A stretch of 64,000 bases of DNA from Sabulitectum sp964386635 (GTDB lineage Bacteria > Fermentibacterota > Fermentibacteria > Fermentibacterales > JCC-6). A program made the position numbers and the translations under genes. This document shows positions 51,698 to 61,800 of this stretch, in pieces. The notes under the pieces were generated by a model. It was not told where the DNA came from. It was given only the letters and a program-made list of their open reading frames with translations, and did not search any database. Positions within the stretch are counted from its first letter, which is position 1, and each line of letters starts with the position of its first letter. The DNA lies in assembly GCA_964386635.1 (NCBI GenBank), contig CAYLRO010000003.1:1-64000 (forward strand), in the 5' to 3' direction.

Positions 51698-54694
51698 TTG
51701 AAGCTATCCGTAACCGCAGTTACAAGACCGGTTGCCGTAACGGTTATCTCCATCGTAGCTGCCGTTCTCGGGGCAATAGCAGTTTTACAGATGCCTGTAG
51801 ACCTGTTACCCTCCGTTGAATACCCCAGAATTACCATTGAAACAAGATATCCTTCATCCAGCCCATACGAGGTCGAGAGGCTTGTTACTGATCCTCTTGA
51901 AGAGGCGCTGGCAGGTGTCAGGGGTCTGCGCTCCTATTCTTCCAGATCCTACGGAGACATGAGCCGGATCACCCTTGAGTTCGACTGGGGTGCCAATATG
52001 GACTACACCCGGCTTGAGGTTAGAGAGAAACTGGATGTTGCCAGCTGGTCTCTTCCTGATGCCGCAGATCGTCCTACCATTGTTGATTACGACCCCTCCT
52101 CCAGACCGTTCATGGAGATCCTGCTTACAATGGACGGCGGATGGACTGATATCAGTGACTTTTCAAGACGGGTGATCGCCACCCGTATCGAGCAGGTTGA
52201 CGGAGTTGCCGCATGCGAGATAGACGGTGAAGCGGAGCCTGCAGTTTATGTTCGTCTTCGCGACGGGGTTATTGAAGAACTGGGAATTGACCCTGCATCA
52301 ATAGCCGCTGCTCTCAGTGGAGCCAATGCAGTTTCTCCAGGAGGCCAGGTCCGTGATGGAGAGAAGGAATACTTCCTCTCGCTTCAGGGCGAGTTCGAGT
52401 CTCTGGATGATGTCCGCAACACAGTTGTGGCTTCACTTGATGGAACCCCTCTGCTTCTGGATGCAATCGCTGATGTATACATTTCAGAAAAACCGCCATC
52501 TGAATGGGCAAGCTACAATGGGGAGAGGGCCATTATCCTGAGGATCAGGAAGATGGCTGAGTCGAATACAGTTGAAGTGGCAGGCCTTGTTAAGGATGTG
52601 GTTGAGGAGCTGAATCTTGCCAATGTTAATGTTCAGCTGCAGGTGATTCAGAACGATGCGGAATTCATAGAGGAATCCATTGGCGGGGTTGTTGAGGCAC
52701 TTATTCTGGGTGCCTTCCTTGCATTCGGTGTTCTCTTCTTCTTTTTGAGAGACTGGAAGAGTCCACTGGTTCTTGGATTATCACTTCCCCTGAGCATTGC
52801 CCTTGCACTGTTCTTCCTCTATCTGGCCGGTGTAACAGTGAATATCATGTCCCTTGGCGGACTGGCTCTGGGCACAGGTCTTCTTGTTGACAACGCCGTG
52901 GTGGTTCTTGAAGCGATCTATCGCAGGAGAGAACTGGGAGACAGCAGGAGAGATGCAGCTACCAGGGGAACAGCCGAGGTGGGACCTGCCATTGTTGCCA
53001 GCACTCTGACCACGATCATTGTGTTTTTCCCGGTGGTTTACATGGAGGGCATAACCAGTCAGCTTTTCAGGGATCAGGCTCTGGCAGTGGGTTCTGCTCT
53101 GCTGGCCAGTCTTCTTGTTGCAGTGACGGTGATACCTGCGCTTGCTGCCAGAATAGGCAGAACACAGAACTCTAAGGACGTAACTTCCGGATTGAAAGCC
53201 CGTTATGGTCGTAGCATGGAGAGAATTCTGGGAAGAAGAAAAAGGGTTCTTGCTTTTACTCTGCTGATCACTGTTCTGGCTTTTTTCGGTGCATCGAAAC
53301 TTCCGATGCAGCTGCTTCCTGATACTCCTGCTGATCAGCTTGAAATGACTTTCAGTGCCCCTGAAGGCACTTCCATGGAACAACTTGTGGATCTTTCCTC
53401 AATGTTGAGCGAGCTTGCAGATCTGTCAGGCAGCCTGTGGACAAGCGGCAGAGTCGGCGTCCGGGCAGAGGAGGGCGTTGATGCTCTTTCAGTTGCTGAG
53501 TTTTCAACACCGTCTCAGGCAGCGAACGCCATATTGCCCATCAGAGATGCATGGAGTGATGCCTTCAGTTTCCCCCTTCAGGTTGGTCCAAGAGGAACTC
53601 TCCTGGGAGAAATACTCGGCGGCGGAAGCGGTTTCACCATATACCTTGAGGGCGAGAGCATTGAGACTGATCTTCAGGCAGCTCAGGCTGTTGCTGAACT
53701 GTCCCATTCAAGAATAGACAATGTCATAAGCGCTGATGTTAACTTTCTCCCCGGCAAGCCTGAGATAGTTGTAAGACCCGACGGCGAGCTTCTTAATCTT
53801 CTCGGTATTACAGCCGATGATGTTGCTGATTACCTGGAGAGCCTTTCAAGGGGCATTGTGGCTACTACTTATTACCGGCAGGATGAGAAGGTCGATGTAA
53901 TGCTTCTTGCAGGAAGCGGTGAAGGTATTTCCGTGGATTCCCTGTTCCAGAGATCTGTTGGTATTGCCGGGACACTTATCCAGGTGGACAGGATTGTGGA
54001 AACATTCATTCGTCAGACTCCGGGGTTCATCGAGCATTATCAGGGTAACAGAGCTGTAGGAGTTAGTATACAGAGCAGCGGCACCAACATGGCCGGTATT
54101 TCAGAGGAGATAACCGCCCTTGCTGATTCAGCCCTTGCAGGAGAGCCGGTGAAGCTGAGAACAGGAGCCGAAATAGAGGAAATGGACAGAACCACCTCAA
54201 GCCTTATTCTGGCTGCCATTCTGGCTATAGCTCTTGTTTATGTTCTTCTGGCAGTACAGTTTGAATCATTTATTGAGCCTTTCATTATCATGATTACAGT
54301 GCCTCTGGGGATTATCGGCGTTGTTCTCGGCCTGACACTGTTCGGCCAGAGCTGGAATGCTTTGTCCGGGATCGGTCTTGTAATTCTCTCGGGAATTGTT
54401 GTTAACGACGGTATTCTGCTTGTTGAGCGGATAACCCAGCTCAGAAAGCAGGGTCTGCCTGTTAGACAGGCTGTTATTGATGCAGGCAGGGACAGATTCA
54501 GACCTGTTCTCATGACTACGGTCACAACCATCTTAGGCCTTCTTCCCATGGCTGTTGGTCTTGGAGAAGGTGCATCGCTGAGGCAGCCGCTGGCTATTGC
54601 TGTGATCTCAGGAATTACGGTGGCAACTCTGCTTACCCTTGTGGTGGTTCCGGTTCTCTATGCAGTACTTGTGGGAGATAAGGTTACGCGATGA
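51698..54694 (+). CDS. RND-family efflux permease (HAE type), first subunit
   Basis: 998-residue inner-membrane antiporter subunit with the two-fold RND layout: N-terminal helix (SVTAVTRPVAVTVISIVAAVLG), first periplasmic domain (PSVEYPRITIETRYPSSSPYEVERLVTDPLEEALAGVRGLRSYSS), TM2-6 with GTGLLVDNAVVVLEAI, a hinge, and a second half ending GIGLVILSGIVVNDGILLVERI...RFRPVLMTTVTTILGLLPMAVG. The TM4 acid pair of AcrB (DD) is DN here and the TM10 Lys is replaced, as in several HAE subfamilies. TTG start with GAGAGGGGG. Coupled to the second permease by ATGA. Confidence 0.93.
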   Translation: MKLSVTAVTRPVAVTVISIVAAVLGAIAVLQMPVDLLPSVEYPRITIETRYPSSSPYEVERLVTDPLEEALAGVRGLRSYSSRSYGDMSRITLEFDWGANMDYTRLEVREKLDVASWSLPDAADRPTIVDYDPSSRPFMEILLTMDGGWTDISDFSRRVIATRIEQVDGVAACEIDGEAEPAVYVRLRDGVIEELGIDPASIAAALSGANAVSPGGQVRDGEKEYFLSLQGEFESLDDVRNTVVASLDGTPLLLDAIADVYISEKPPSEWASYNGERAIILRIRKMAESNTVEVAGLVKDVVEELNLANVNVQLQVIQNDAEFIEESIGGVVEALILGAFLAFGVLFFFLRDWKSPLVLGLSLPLSIALALFFLYLAGVTVNIMSLGGLALGTGLLVDNAVVVLEAIYRRRELGDSRRDAATRGTAEVGPAIVASTLTTIIVFFPVVYMEGITSQLFRDQALAVGSALLASLLVAVTVIPALAARIGRTQNSKDVTSGLKARYGRSMERILGRRKRVLAFTLLITVLAFFGASKLPMQLLPDTPADQLEMTFSAPEGTSMEQLVDLSSMLSELADLSGSLWTSGRVGVRAEEGVDALSVAEFSTPSQAANAILPIRDAWSDAFSFPLQVGPRGTLLGEILGGGSGFTIYLEGESIETDLQAAQAVAELSHSRIDNVISADVNFLPGKPEIVVRPDGELLNLLGITADDVADYLESLSRGIVATTYYRQDEKVDVMLLAGSGEGISVDSLFQRSVGIAGTLIQVDRIVETFIRQTPGFIEHYQGNRAVGVSIQSSGTNMAGISEEITALADSALAGEPVKLRTGAEIEEMDRTTSSLILAAILAIALVYVLLAVQFESFIEPFIIMITVPLGIIGVVLGLTLFGQSWNALSGIGLVILSGIVVNDGILLVERITQLRKQGLPVRQAVIDAGRDRFRPVLMTTVTTILGLLPMAVGLGEGASLRQPLAIAVISGITVATLLTLVVVPVLYAVLVGDKVTR

Positions 54695-57600
54695 TAGACA
54701 AGCTGCTTAAAAGACCTCGTGGAACGGCTATAATCTACATCGCACTTCTTGGTCTGGCTGCAGTTAGCCTTTTCAGGATACCTATTGAGGGATCTCCTGA
54801 TACAACCCTCCCGGAGCTTAATGTCACCACAGGGTGGTACGGTGCTGATCCCGAGGCTGTATGCGAACAGCTTACCCGACCTATAGAGGAGGCTGCAAGG
54901 CAACTGAGAGATGTTCGGGAGGTGTCATCCCGGTCCAGCGAGGGAAGAAGCGTTGTTACGGTTTCCTTTGATCAGGGAGCCGATATGGATGTTGCTTCCA
55001 TGGAACTCACCGAGAGAATTTCCATGATAAGGGATGACCTGCCCGGCAATGCCGGGGCCAGTACGGTTACACAGGCCATTCCAAGGGAAATGGAGAGTGA
55101 GGGATTTCTTATCTATGCCATCACAGGAGCAGAGAAATCCATTCTGAAGAATCTTGCAGAAGACGTTGTTGTTCCGGCACTTGAACGGATAGACGGTGTC
55201 AGTTCGGTGATTGTTGAAGGGCTGGGCAGCGAAGAGGTGCTGATTGATGTTGATATGGAGGCCCTGCGGTCTCTTGATCTCACTCTTGCCCAGGTTGTTT
55301 ACTCCATACAGAACGGTATCGTGGACAGGAATGTGGGTGTTGCCACTGATACTACAGGTCTGCAGGCTGTTCTCAGAGTTTCCACGGTCCCTATGTCGCT
55401 CTGGGAGATGGAACAGCTTGTTGTAAAGCAGACCGGCACTGATTTCGTAACCCTGGATGATATCTCCCACGGCATCTATCAGAGCTATTCAGATAACTCG
55501 GGAGTGATATTCAGGTACAACGGTCTTGACCAGATCACAATGGAGCTTGACAGATCACCCGGGTCGAATGCTGTTCGGGTTGCGGCAGTGGTACGGGAAG
55601 AGGTTCAGAGAATTCAGGCAGGCTTACCTCAAGAAGTAGAGCTTAATCTGATCGAAGATGGAACCGAAGCCATAACTGACGACCTCAGCGCTCTTTCCTG
55701 GAGGGCTCTTGTCTCTCTGGGGCTTATCATGCTGATCCTTCTTATCCTCAACCCCAGCCCGTTGACCACTCCTCTTATACTCAGCTCCATTTTATTCAGC
55801 AGCGCCCTGGCTGTAACAGCAGTTTTTCTTGCAGGCTACAGCATCAATGTTCTAACACTCAGCGCCCTTGCCATTGCATTCGGTCTGCTTGTAGACGGAG
55901 CAGTTGTTGTTATGGAGGCAATCGCCTTCAGGCGGAGACAGGGGATGAGTGCCCTTGAAGCAGCCGGAGTTGGTGCCAGAGAAGTTGCCATGCCGGTTCT
56001 TGGAGGAATTCTCACCACCCTTGTTGCCTTTGTACCCCTTCTGGCAAGCGAGGGGGTTCTCAGGATCTATTACAGACCCTTTGCTTTTACAGTTGCTGCA
56101 ACACTTCTCGCTTCATACGCAGTCTGCCTTACATTCGTTCCCTCCATTGCAGGTCACTGGAGCAAGGGAAACTGGTACAGAAAAAGGAAATGGGATCAAA
56201 CCCTGAGCCGACTGGTCTCCATTCTTCACCACAGACCCTGGATACCTGTTACTGTTACTTTTCTTCTCATTGCAGGTTCTGTGTATGTGCTGCTGACCAA
56301 AGTGGAGCATGGTCAAACCTGGAATTTCGGAGGTGACAGGGATTACCTGTATGTATCCTACGCTTTTCCTCCTGGAACTCCCCAGGAGATAGCGGATGAT
56401 GTAGCCAGCGGGTTTGAAGATATAATGGTCTCCAAGGACGGAGTTCTTTCCACAAGAACCACTGTCTACGGCGAGTCCGGCGTTATCTACTGTCAGTTTG
56501 ACACAGACGCTCTGCGTAATGGAACAGCACTGCAGACCGAATCAGAGGTTATAGCACTGGCTACCACTGTTGGAGGTGTCAGAAGGATATATGCTGGAGG
56601 TATCAGTCCGGAAGGGTACTGGCGAAGCACTGCCAGTGCCGGGATGATGCAGACTGTGGAACTCAGAGGATTCGATTACGAGGGTTTGAAAACACTTGCT
56701 GTGAATCTGCAGACTCTTCTCCAGCGTCATCCGAGAGTTGAGGAAGTGGACATTAACTGGAATGCCAGATCCGTGGACAGAGAGCAGCTTGCAATTGTGT
56801 TTGACCGTATCGAGCTGGCTGACCTGGGCATCAATCCTTTCCAGCTTGTAATGGCCCTGACGTACAACATGGCTGGTGGATACGGTGCACAGGTGAGGAT
56901 TGCTGATGAAACCACCGATCTCTCTTTCAGACTTGAGGGGCAGAAAGATCCTGAACTGAGTGAAATACTGGATAGCAGAATAGTCACCAGGGATGGTTTT
57001 ACAAGACTTGGCGACATCATCGATATTGACACTGTGGGAGTTCAGGGAACGGTTATCCGTGAAGACGGAGAATACGTAAGAACTGTGGCTTACTCCTTTA
57101 TGGGAGCGGAAAGAATGGCTGCGAGATTCAGGCATTCCCTCCTGACAAGTCTTGAGCTTCCTTCAGGGTACAGAGTTTACGAGGACACAACATTCCTCCC
57201 TGATTGGCTTGAGGAAGAAGAAGGTATGGACATGAACCTTCTTGTGGGACTTGCAATACTCGCTGTATTTGCAGTTACAGCCATTGTGTTTGAAAGTTTT
57301 AAAGCACCGCTGTATGTCCTGGCGGTTATACCCATGGCCCTTGTTGGGGTGGCGGCAGGATTCTGGCTGTTTGACAGGATATTCAGCCCTGAGGCTTACG
57401 TTGGAAGCGTGTTTCTGGTGGGTATAGCGGTAAACAATTCAATATTACTCATAGACAGTTTTGAAAAAAAGAACAAAACAGGAATGGATTTGCGCAAGGC
57501 GGTTGATCTTGTTGTAGAGGAAAGGCTCAGACCTATTCTTCAGACTACGGCTACAACGGTTCTGGGGCTTCTTCCACTGGTTCTATGGCCTATCTCAAGC

Positions 57601-57735
57601 CAGGATCTCTGGGGAACGCTCTCCTTTACAGTTGTCTGCGGAATGGTTGTCTCAACTCCGCTTGTGCTCATTACCCTGCCTGCTTTGATCCAGATCACTT
57701 CCCGGAGGAGGAAAAAACATGTTCCGGAGAATTAG
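54691..57735 (+). CDS. RND-family efflux permease, second subunit
   Basis: 1014 residues, same architecture as the upstream gene but clearly divergent: RIPIEGSPDTTLPELNVTTGWYGADPEAVCEQLTRPIEEAARQLRDVREVSSRSSEG, TM4 LLVDGAVVVMEAI (Asp then Gly), and TM10 GIAVNNSILLIDSF...RLRPILQTTATTVLGLLPL. Two different permeases with one adaptor recall MdtB/MdtC, where the two subunits form a mixed trimer; that is inference here. Only one acidic residue is kept in TM4 of each subunit, so proton relay may be shared. The last 17 bases overlap the adaptor gene. Confidence 0.92.
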   Translation: MIDKLLKRPRGTAIIYIALLGLAAVSLFRIPIEGSPDTTLPELNVTTGWYGADPEAVCEQLTRPIEEAARQLRDVREVSSRSSEGRSVVTVSFDQGADMDVASMELTERISMIRDDLPGNAGASTVTQAIPREMESEGFLIYAITGAEKSILKNLAEDVVVPALERIDGVSSVIVEGLGSEEVLIDVDMEALRSLDLTLAQVVYSIQNGIVDRNVGVATDTTGLQAVLRVSTVPMSLWEMEQLVVKQTGTDFVTLDDISHGIYQSYSDNSGVIFRYNGLDQITMELDRSPGSNAVRVAAVVREEVQRIQAGLPQEVELNLIEDGTEAITDDLSALSWRALVSLGLIMLILLILNPSPLTTPLILSSILFSSALAVTAVFLAGYSINVLTLSALAIAFGLLVDGAVVVMEAIAFRRRQGMSALEAAGVGAREVAMPVLGGILTTLVAFVPLLASEGVLRIYYRPFAFTVAATLLASYAVCLTFVPSIAGHWSKGNWYRKRKWDQTLSRLVSILHHRPWIPVTVTFLLIAGSVYVLLTKVEHGQTWNFGGDRDYLYVSYAFPPGTPQEIADDVASGFEDIMVSKDGVLSTRTTVYGESGVIYCQFDTDALRNGTALQTESEVIALATTVGGVRRIYAGGISPEGYWRSTASAGMMQTVELRGFDYEGLKTLAVNLQTLLQRHPRVEEVDINWNARSVDREQLAIVFDRIELADLGINPFQLVMALTYNMAGGYGAQVRIADETTDLSFRLEGQKDPELSEILDSRIVTRDGFTRLGDIIDIDTVGVQGTVIREDGEYVRTVAYSFMGAERMAARFRHSLLTSLELPSGYRVYEDTTFLPDWLEEEEGMDMNLLVGLAILAVFAVTAIVFESFKAPLYVLAVIPMALVGVAAGFWLFDRIFSPEAYVGSVFLVGIAVNNSILLIDSFEKKNKTGMDLRKAVDLVVEERLRPILQTTATTVLGLLPLVLWPISSQDLWGTLSFTVVCGMVVSTPLVLITLPALIQITSRRRKKHVPEN

Positions 57736-58759
57736 TTTCTTTCCAGTGGTCGTTTTTGGTATTCTTCTCGCGGCTGGATGCGGCCAGGAGGAAGAATTAG
57801 AGAGGGAAACTCTTGAACCCTCTCCTCTTCCGGTATCAGCTTCTGTTGCTTCCACTGATGTTCTGTATGAGGTGATAAGCGCTACCGGCAGGGTTTCAAG
57901 CAGGAGAACCCAGACCCTCACAGCCCAGATTCAGGGCCAGGTGGTTCAGGCACCGGAGTATGAAGGCGAGGAGTATTCTGAAGGTCAGGTGATCTTCCGG
58001 GTGGCAAGCGGACAGCATGCTTCAAACCTTTCTGCTGCAAGCAGCGAGTACAGGAATGCTCAGGCCATCTATCAGTTTGAAATTGATAACTACAGGGGTG
58101 ATGTGACGGATGAGGTCCGCAGTATGCTCAGACAGACTACCGGACTGGAATCTGCATCTGCAAACCTGTCAAGTGCAAGAACCCAGTACGGGAACAGCGC
58201 AGTATCCGCAGGATTCAACGGAGTTATTTCACAGGTTACAGCTCTTGAGGGGATGACTGTCTATCCCGGTTCCCCGCTGGGAACGCTTGTAGACCCATGG
58301 AGTCTTCAGGTGGAGGTTGATCTGGATGAAAGGCAGCTGGCCAGATGCTCAGCAGGTCTGAAGGCGTTTGTAACGGTTCCATCCCTGAATGATACAGTGC
58401 TTGTGGGTGAGGTCAGATCGGTTTCCCCGGTGATTGACCCGGGCTTCCGTTCAGGTGCGGTGGTTGTAACAGTTCCTCATGTGCCAGGTCTCCGTCCCGG
58501 AGCCACAGCAAGAACTGAAATTGTCTTTGCAGAGCATCAGGGTGCCCTGGTGATCCCTGAACAGGCTGTGCTGGTCAGAGATGATCGACCGATGGTTTTT
58601 GCCGTTGTTGATGGGCATGCGGACTGGCGTTATGTGACCCTTGGCCCGGCAGGAAGAGGAATAGTCGAAATTCTGGACGGTGTGGCAGAGGGCGAGACCG
58701 TGATTACAAGCGGCCATTACTCACTTGCCCACGATGCTCCGGTAGCAGTTGTGAACTGA
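57719..58759 (+). CDS. RND periplasmic adaptor lipoprotein (HlyD-like)
   Basis: 346 residues with a lipoprotein signal (MFRRISFFPVVVFGILLAAGC). It has the adaptor layout: a beta-hairpin start (SATGRVSSRRTQTLTAQIQGQVVQAPEYEGEEYSEGQVIFRV, lipoyl half), a short alpha-hairpin (~100-155), the lipoyl return (GVISQVTALEGMTVYPGSPLGTLVDPWSLQVEVDLDERQLA), a beta-barrel (SLNDTVLVGEVRSVSPVIDPGFRSGAVVVTVP...LRPGATARTEIVFAEHQGALVIPEQAVLV) and a membrane-proximal domain. GGAGGAGG precedes the ATG. Adaptor after two permeases is the reverse of the common order, and no TolC-like channel follows. Confidence 0.9.
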   Translation: MFRRISFFPVVVFGILLAAGCGQEEELERETLEPSPLPVSASVASTDVLYEVISATGRVSSRRTQTLTAQIQGQVVQAPEYEGEEYSEGQVIFRVASGQHASNLSAASSEYRNAQAIYQFEIDNYRGDVTDEVRSMLRQTTGLESASANLSSARTQYGNSAVSAGFNGVISQVTALEGMTVYPGSPLGTLVDPWSLQVEVDLDERQLARCSAGLKAFVTVPSLNDTVLVGEVRSVSPVIDPGFRSGAVVVTVPHVPGLRPGATARTEIVFAEHQGALVIPEQAVLVRDDRPMVFAVVDGHADWRYVTLGPAGRGIVEILDGVAEGETVITSGHYSLAHDAPVAVVN

Positions 58760-58830
58760 TTCCTGTTTTCCTGAAATAGCCAACACATACCCACCTTTTC
58801 AGCTGGAATGATAGAGGTTATCTTGTCCGA

Positions 58831-61800
58831 ATGAAGAACGACAAAAAGTCAATTCCTGAGGGCAAGTTCGCACCGGAAGACTGGGAGTATCTTCTTCTTC
58901 AGATGGTAAATGACAGAAGCGGAGTGGATTTCGGAATGTACCGGATGCCTACTTTCCGCAGGCGTTATCTGAAAAGAATGAAACTCATCGGTGCCGGTGA
59001 TCTGCGCAGTTTCGTCAAAATGCTTGAAGACGACCCTTCTCAACTGGATAATCTTGTAAAAGATCTTCTCATAGGAGTGACCTCCTTTTTTCGTGATCAA
59101 CCGGCTTTCAGGGTTTTCAGGGATTCTGCTGTAAAACAGCTGTTTAAAAGAACTGACAATGCAAACATAAGGTGCTGGGTTGCAGGGTGTTCAAATGGTA
59201 TGGAAGCTTACTCAATAGCCATCCTCATGCAATCTGCTTCTGAGAAACTCGGAGGCAGCTACACCATTTTTGCTACAGATGTAAGCAGACCGGCAATAGT
59301 GGAAGCTTCTAAAGGCATATACACTTCCGAACAGTATGAGACCGTACCGGCTGAGTACAGGAAGTATTTCTCTGAATCAGGGAACAGTTTCAAGATTAAA
59401 AGGGAAATCAGAGCCAACATGGTCTTCAGTCACCACGATATTCTTTCAGATCCGCCTTTTGCCAATATGGATATCGTAAGTTGCAGAAACATGATGATCT
59501 ATCTGAAGCAGAAGGCTCAGGATGTTGTGCTGGGCAGACTCAATTACAGCCTGTCTGTTGGAGGTTTCCTTTTCCTGGGAAGCGGGGAAACTCCAGGCAG
59601 GCATAATGAGAACCTTGAAACGGTAGATTCCAGATGGCGTATTTTCAGAAAAACCTCTGAAACGGTGATCTCCGTGGAGATGTTTCCCTTTGAGAAGCAG
59701 CAGGATGACGCGTTCTCTGTTTTTGGTGTAACAGACGGGCTGAGAGAGAACGAGGATGAGCTCAGAGTCAGGAGCAGAACATTCACATCCTGTCTTGAGG
59801 AAAGATTTTTCCCTGACTGTGTTTTCATTGATGAGGATTATCGTATTCTTTTTATCCACGGTGACATGAATGCTTACCTTTCCATTCCTTCAGGTATTCC
59901 AGGGGGAAGTCTGCTGCAGATGCTGCCGGGACAGCTGAAATCCGCCATAAGAGCTGGAGTGCGGAGAGCGAAGGGCAGATTCAGACGAATTCAGTGTGAC
60001 ACCGGCAGCGAAACAACAATTTATGTAAGCTGCATCTCTCCGCTTGAGATGAGCGGCGTCTTTCTCATTGAATTTATCAGAAGTGATCCGGATACCGGTG
60101 AAAGCATTGCCAGGATAGAATGTTCAGAGTCTGATATCTCAATCCTTGAAGAACAGATAGCTTTGCTTGAAAGCGATCTTGCAACAACCAGGCGTGAGTT
60201 GAGAAGCAGATCCGGAGAACTTCAGGCATCCAATGAAGAGCTGCAGACCTCAAATGAAGAAATAAGAAGTGCCAACGAAGAGCTGATTTCGTCCAACGAG
60301 GAGCTGCTTGCTTCAAACGAAGAGCTGCAGAAAGTGAATCGACAGCTTACAGTTATCTCAGACGACATGAAGAACCTTCATAAAAGCATGGATGTGGGAT
60401 CACTCTTCCTGGACAACGATTTCAGGATCAGGCGTTTCAATCCAATGGTTTCAAGGTTTTTTAAAATAACCAGGAGAGATATCGGACGCAGCATTACTGA
60501 CTTCAACACAATGATCGAGAGAAGCTCTCTCGAAACACTTCTGGAGACAGTAAGGAACGTTTCCTCCTCCGGGGATGCAATAGAGATATCTCTCACAACC
60601 GAAATACCCGGTTTCTGGCTGGCAAAGGTATCACCGTACAGATCTTCTGAGGGCGTTGTTCAGGGAACGGTGATAACATTTGTAGATGTTACCGTTCTCA
60701 GGGAGGGTGAGCTCTCACTTGCCAGAAGCGAGAGGAAGTTCAGAGGACTGTTCAACGGTTTTCCCATGGGAGCTCTTCTTGTTTCTCACGAGGAAGGTTC
60801 GGAAACCTTTGAGATACTTGATAGAAACCCTGCATTCCAGCTTCTCTGCGCCAGGAGCGCAGACCTTAGCTCAAACAGGGATTTTGCAAGAGGAATTGTG
60901 CAGGAAACAGCACTATTCGAGTTTACACACCTGAACAGGGATTACCGTTGCCAGGTTTTTAAAACAGCTGACTTTGCCCAGTCTCTCTGCGTAACAGTGA
61001 GAGATGTTTCAGAAATGAACAGAGCTGCAGATGAAAAGGCGAAGCTGGAGAAGCGACTTCACGAGGCACAACTGCTTGCAGGTATGGGCCTCTGGGAGTA
61101 CAACAGAACAGAAAGAACGCTGCGGTTGTCAGAGGAAGCGGCAGAACTGTTCGGTATGGATTCCGGGGGACCGCTGCCACTGGAGGAGTTCAACAGTCGG
61201 ATCAATGACTTTAAAGAATTCTTAGCCAGTACAAGAGAATCTCTTAAGAAAACAGGTACCTATTCAGGAACAGTGTCAGGTCTGGATATGGGTACTACCG
61301 GAAGACGATACTTCAAAGTGAGTTGCTATATCCTGACTGAGGACAAGGGAAATACTGTGTACGGGTATGCTCTTGATGTCACCTCCGAGGTTCTGGGTGA
61401 AAGAATTCTTAAACAGGCCAATGAGAAACTCGCAGAAACCCAGCGGATCGCCCGAATCGGGCTTATTGAAATGGAATGGAACAGCAGCTGCACCATGCAT
61501 AGAGAAAGATTTTCCTCCTCAGCCATTCAGGTTCTTAAGCTGAAGGAAGGAGATCAGGCGGATATTTTCTCAAGTTGTATGGAGGAGGATCTTGCCTTCT
61601 CAGTGGTGCAGAAACTCAGAAAATGTGCCTGTGGAGATCAGCAGCTTTCTCTGGATATTCCCATGAAGAACGGGGAAGGAGAGAATGTTTTCATTCAGAT
61701 AATTGCAAGGCTGAAGGAAACAGAGGAGGATAGAAAGGTTCTCACTCTGGTAATAATGGACATAACACGAAGACACCAGCTGGAGAACGAGCTGAAACAT

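Noticed and set aside
60190..60340. DNA repeat in the kinase gene (SNEEL-coding units)
   Set aside because: The repeat reflects a heptad coiled coil common in CheR-PAS-kinase fusions and is not a mobile or CRISPR-like repeat.
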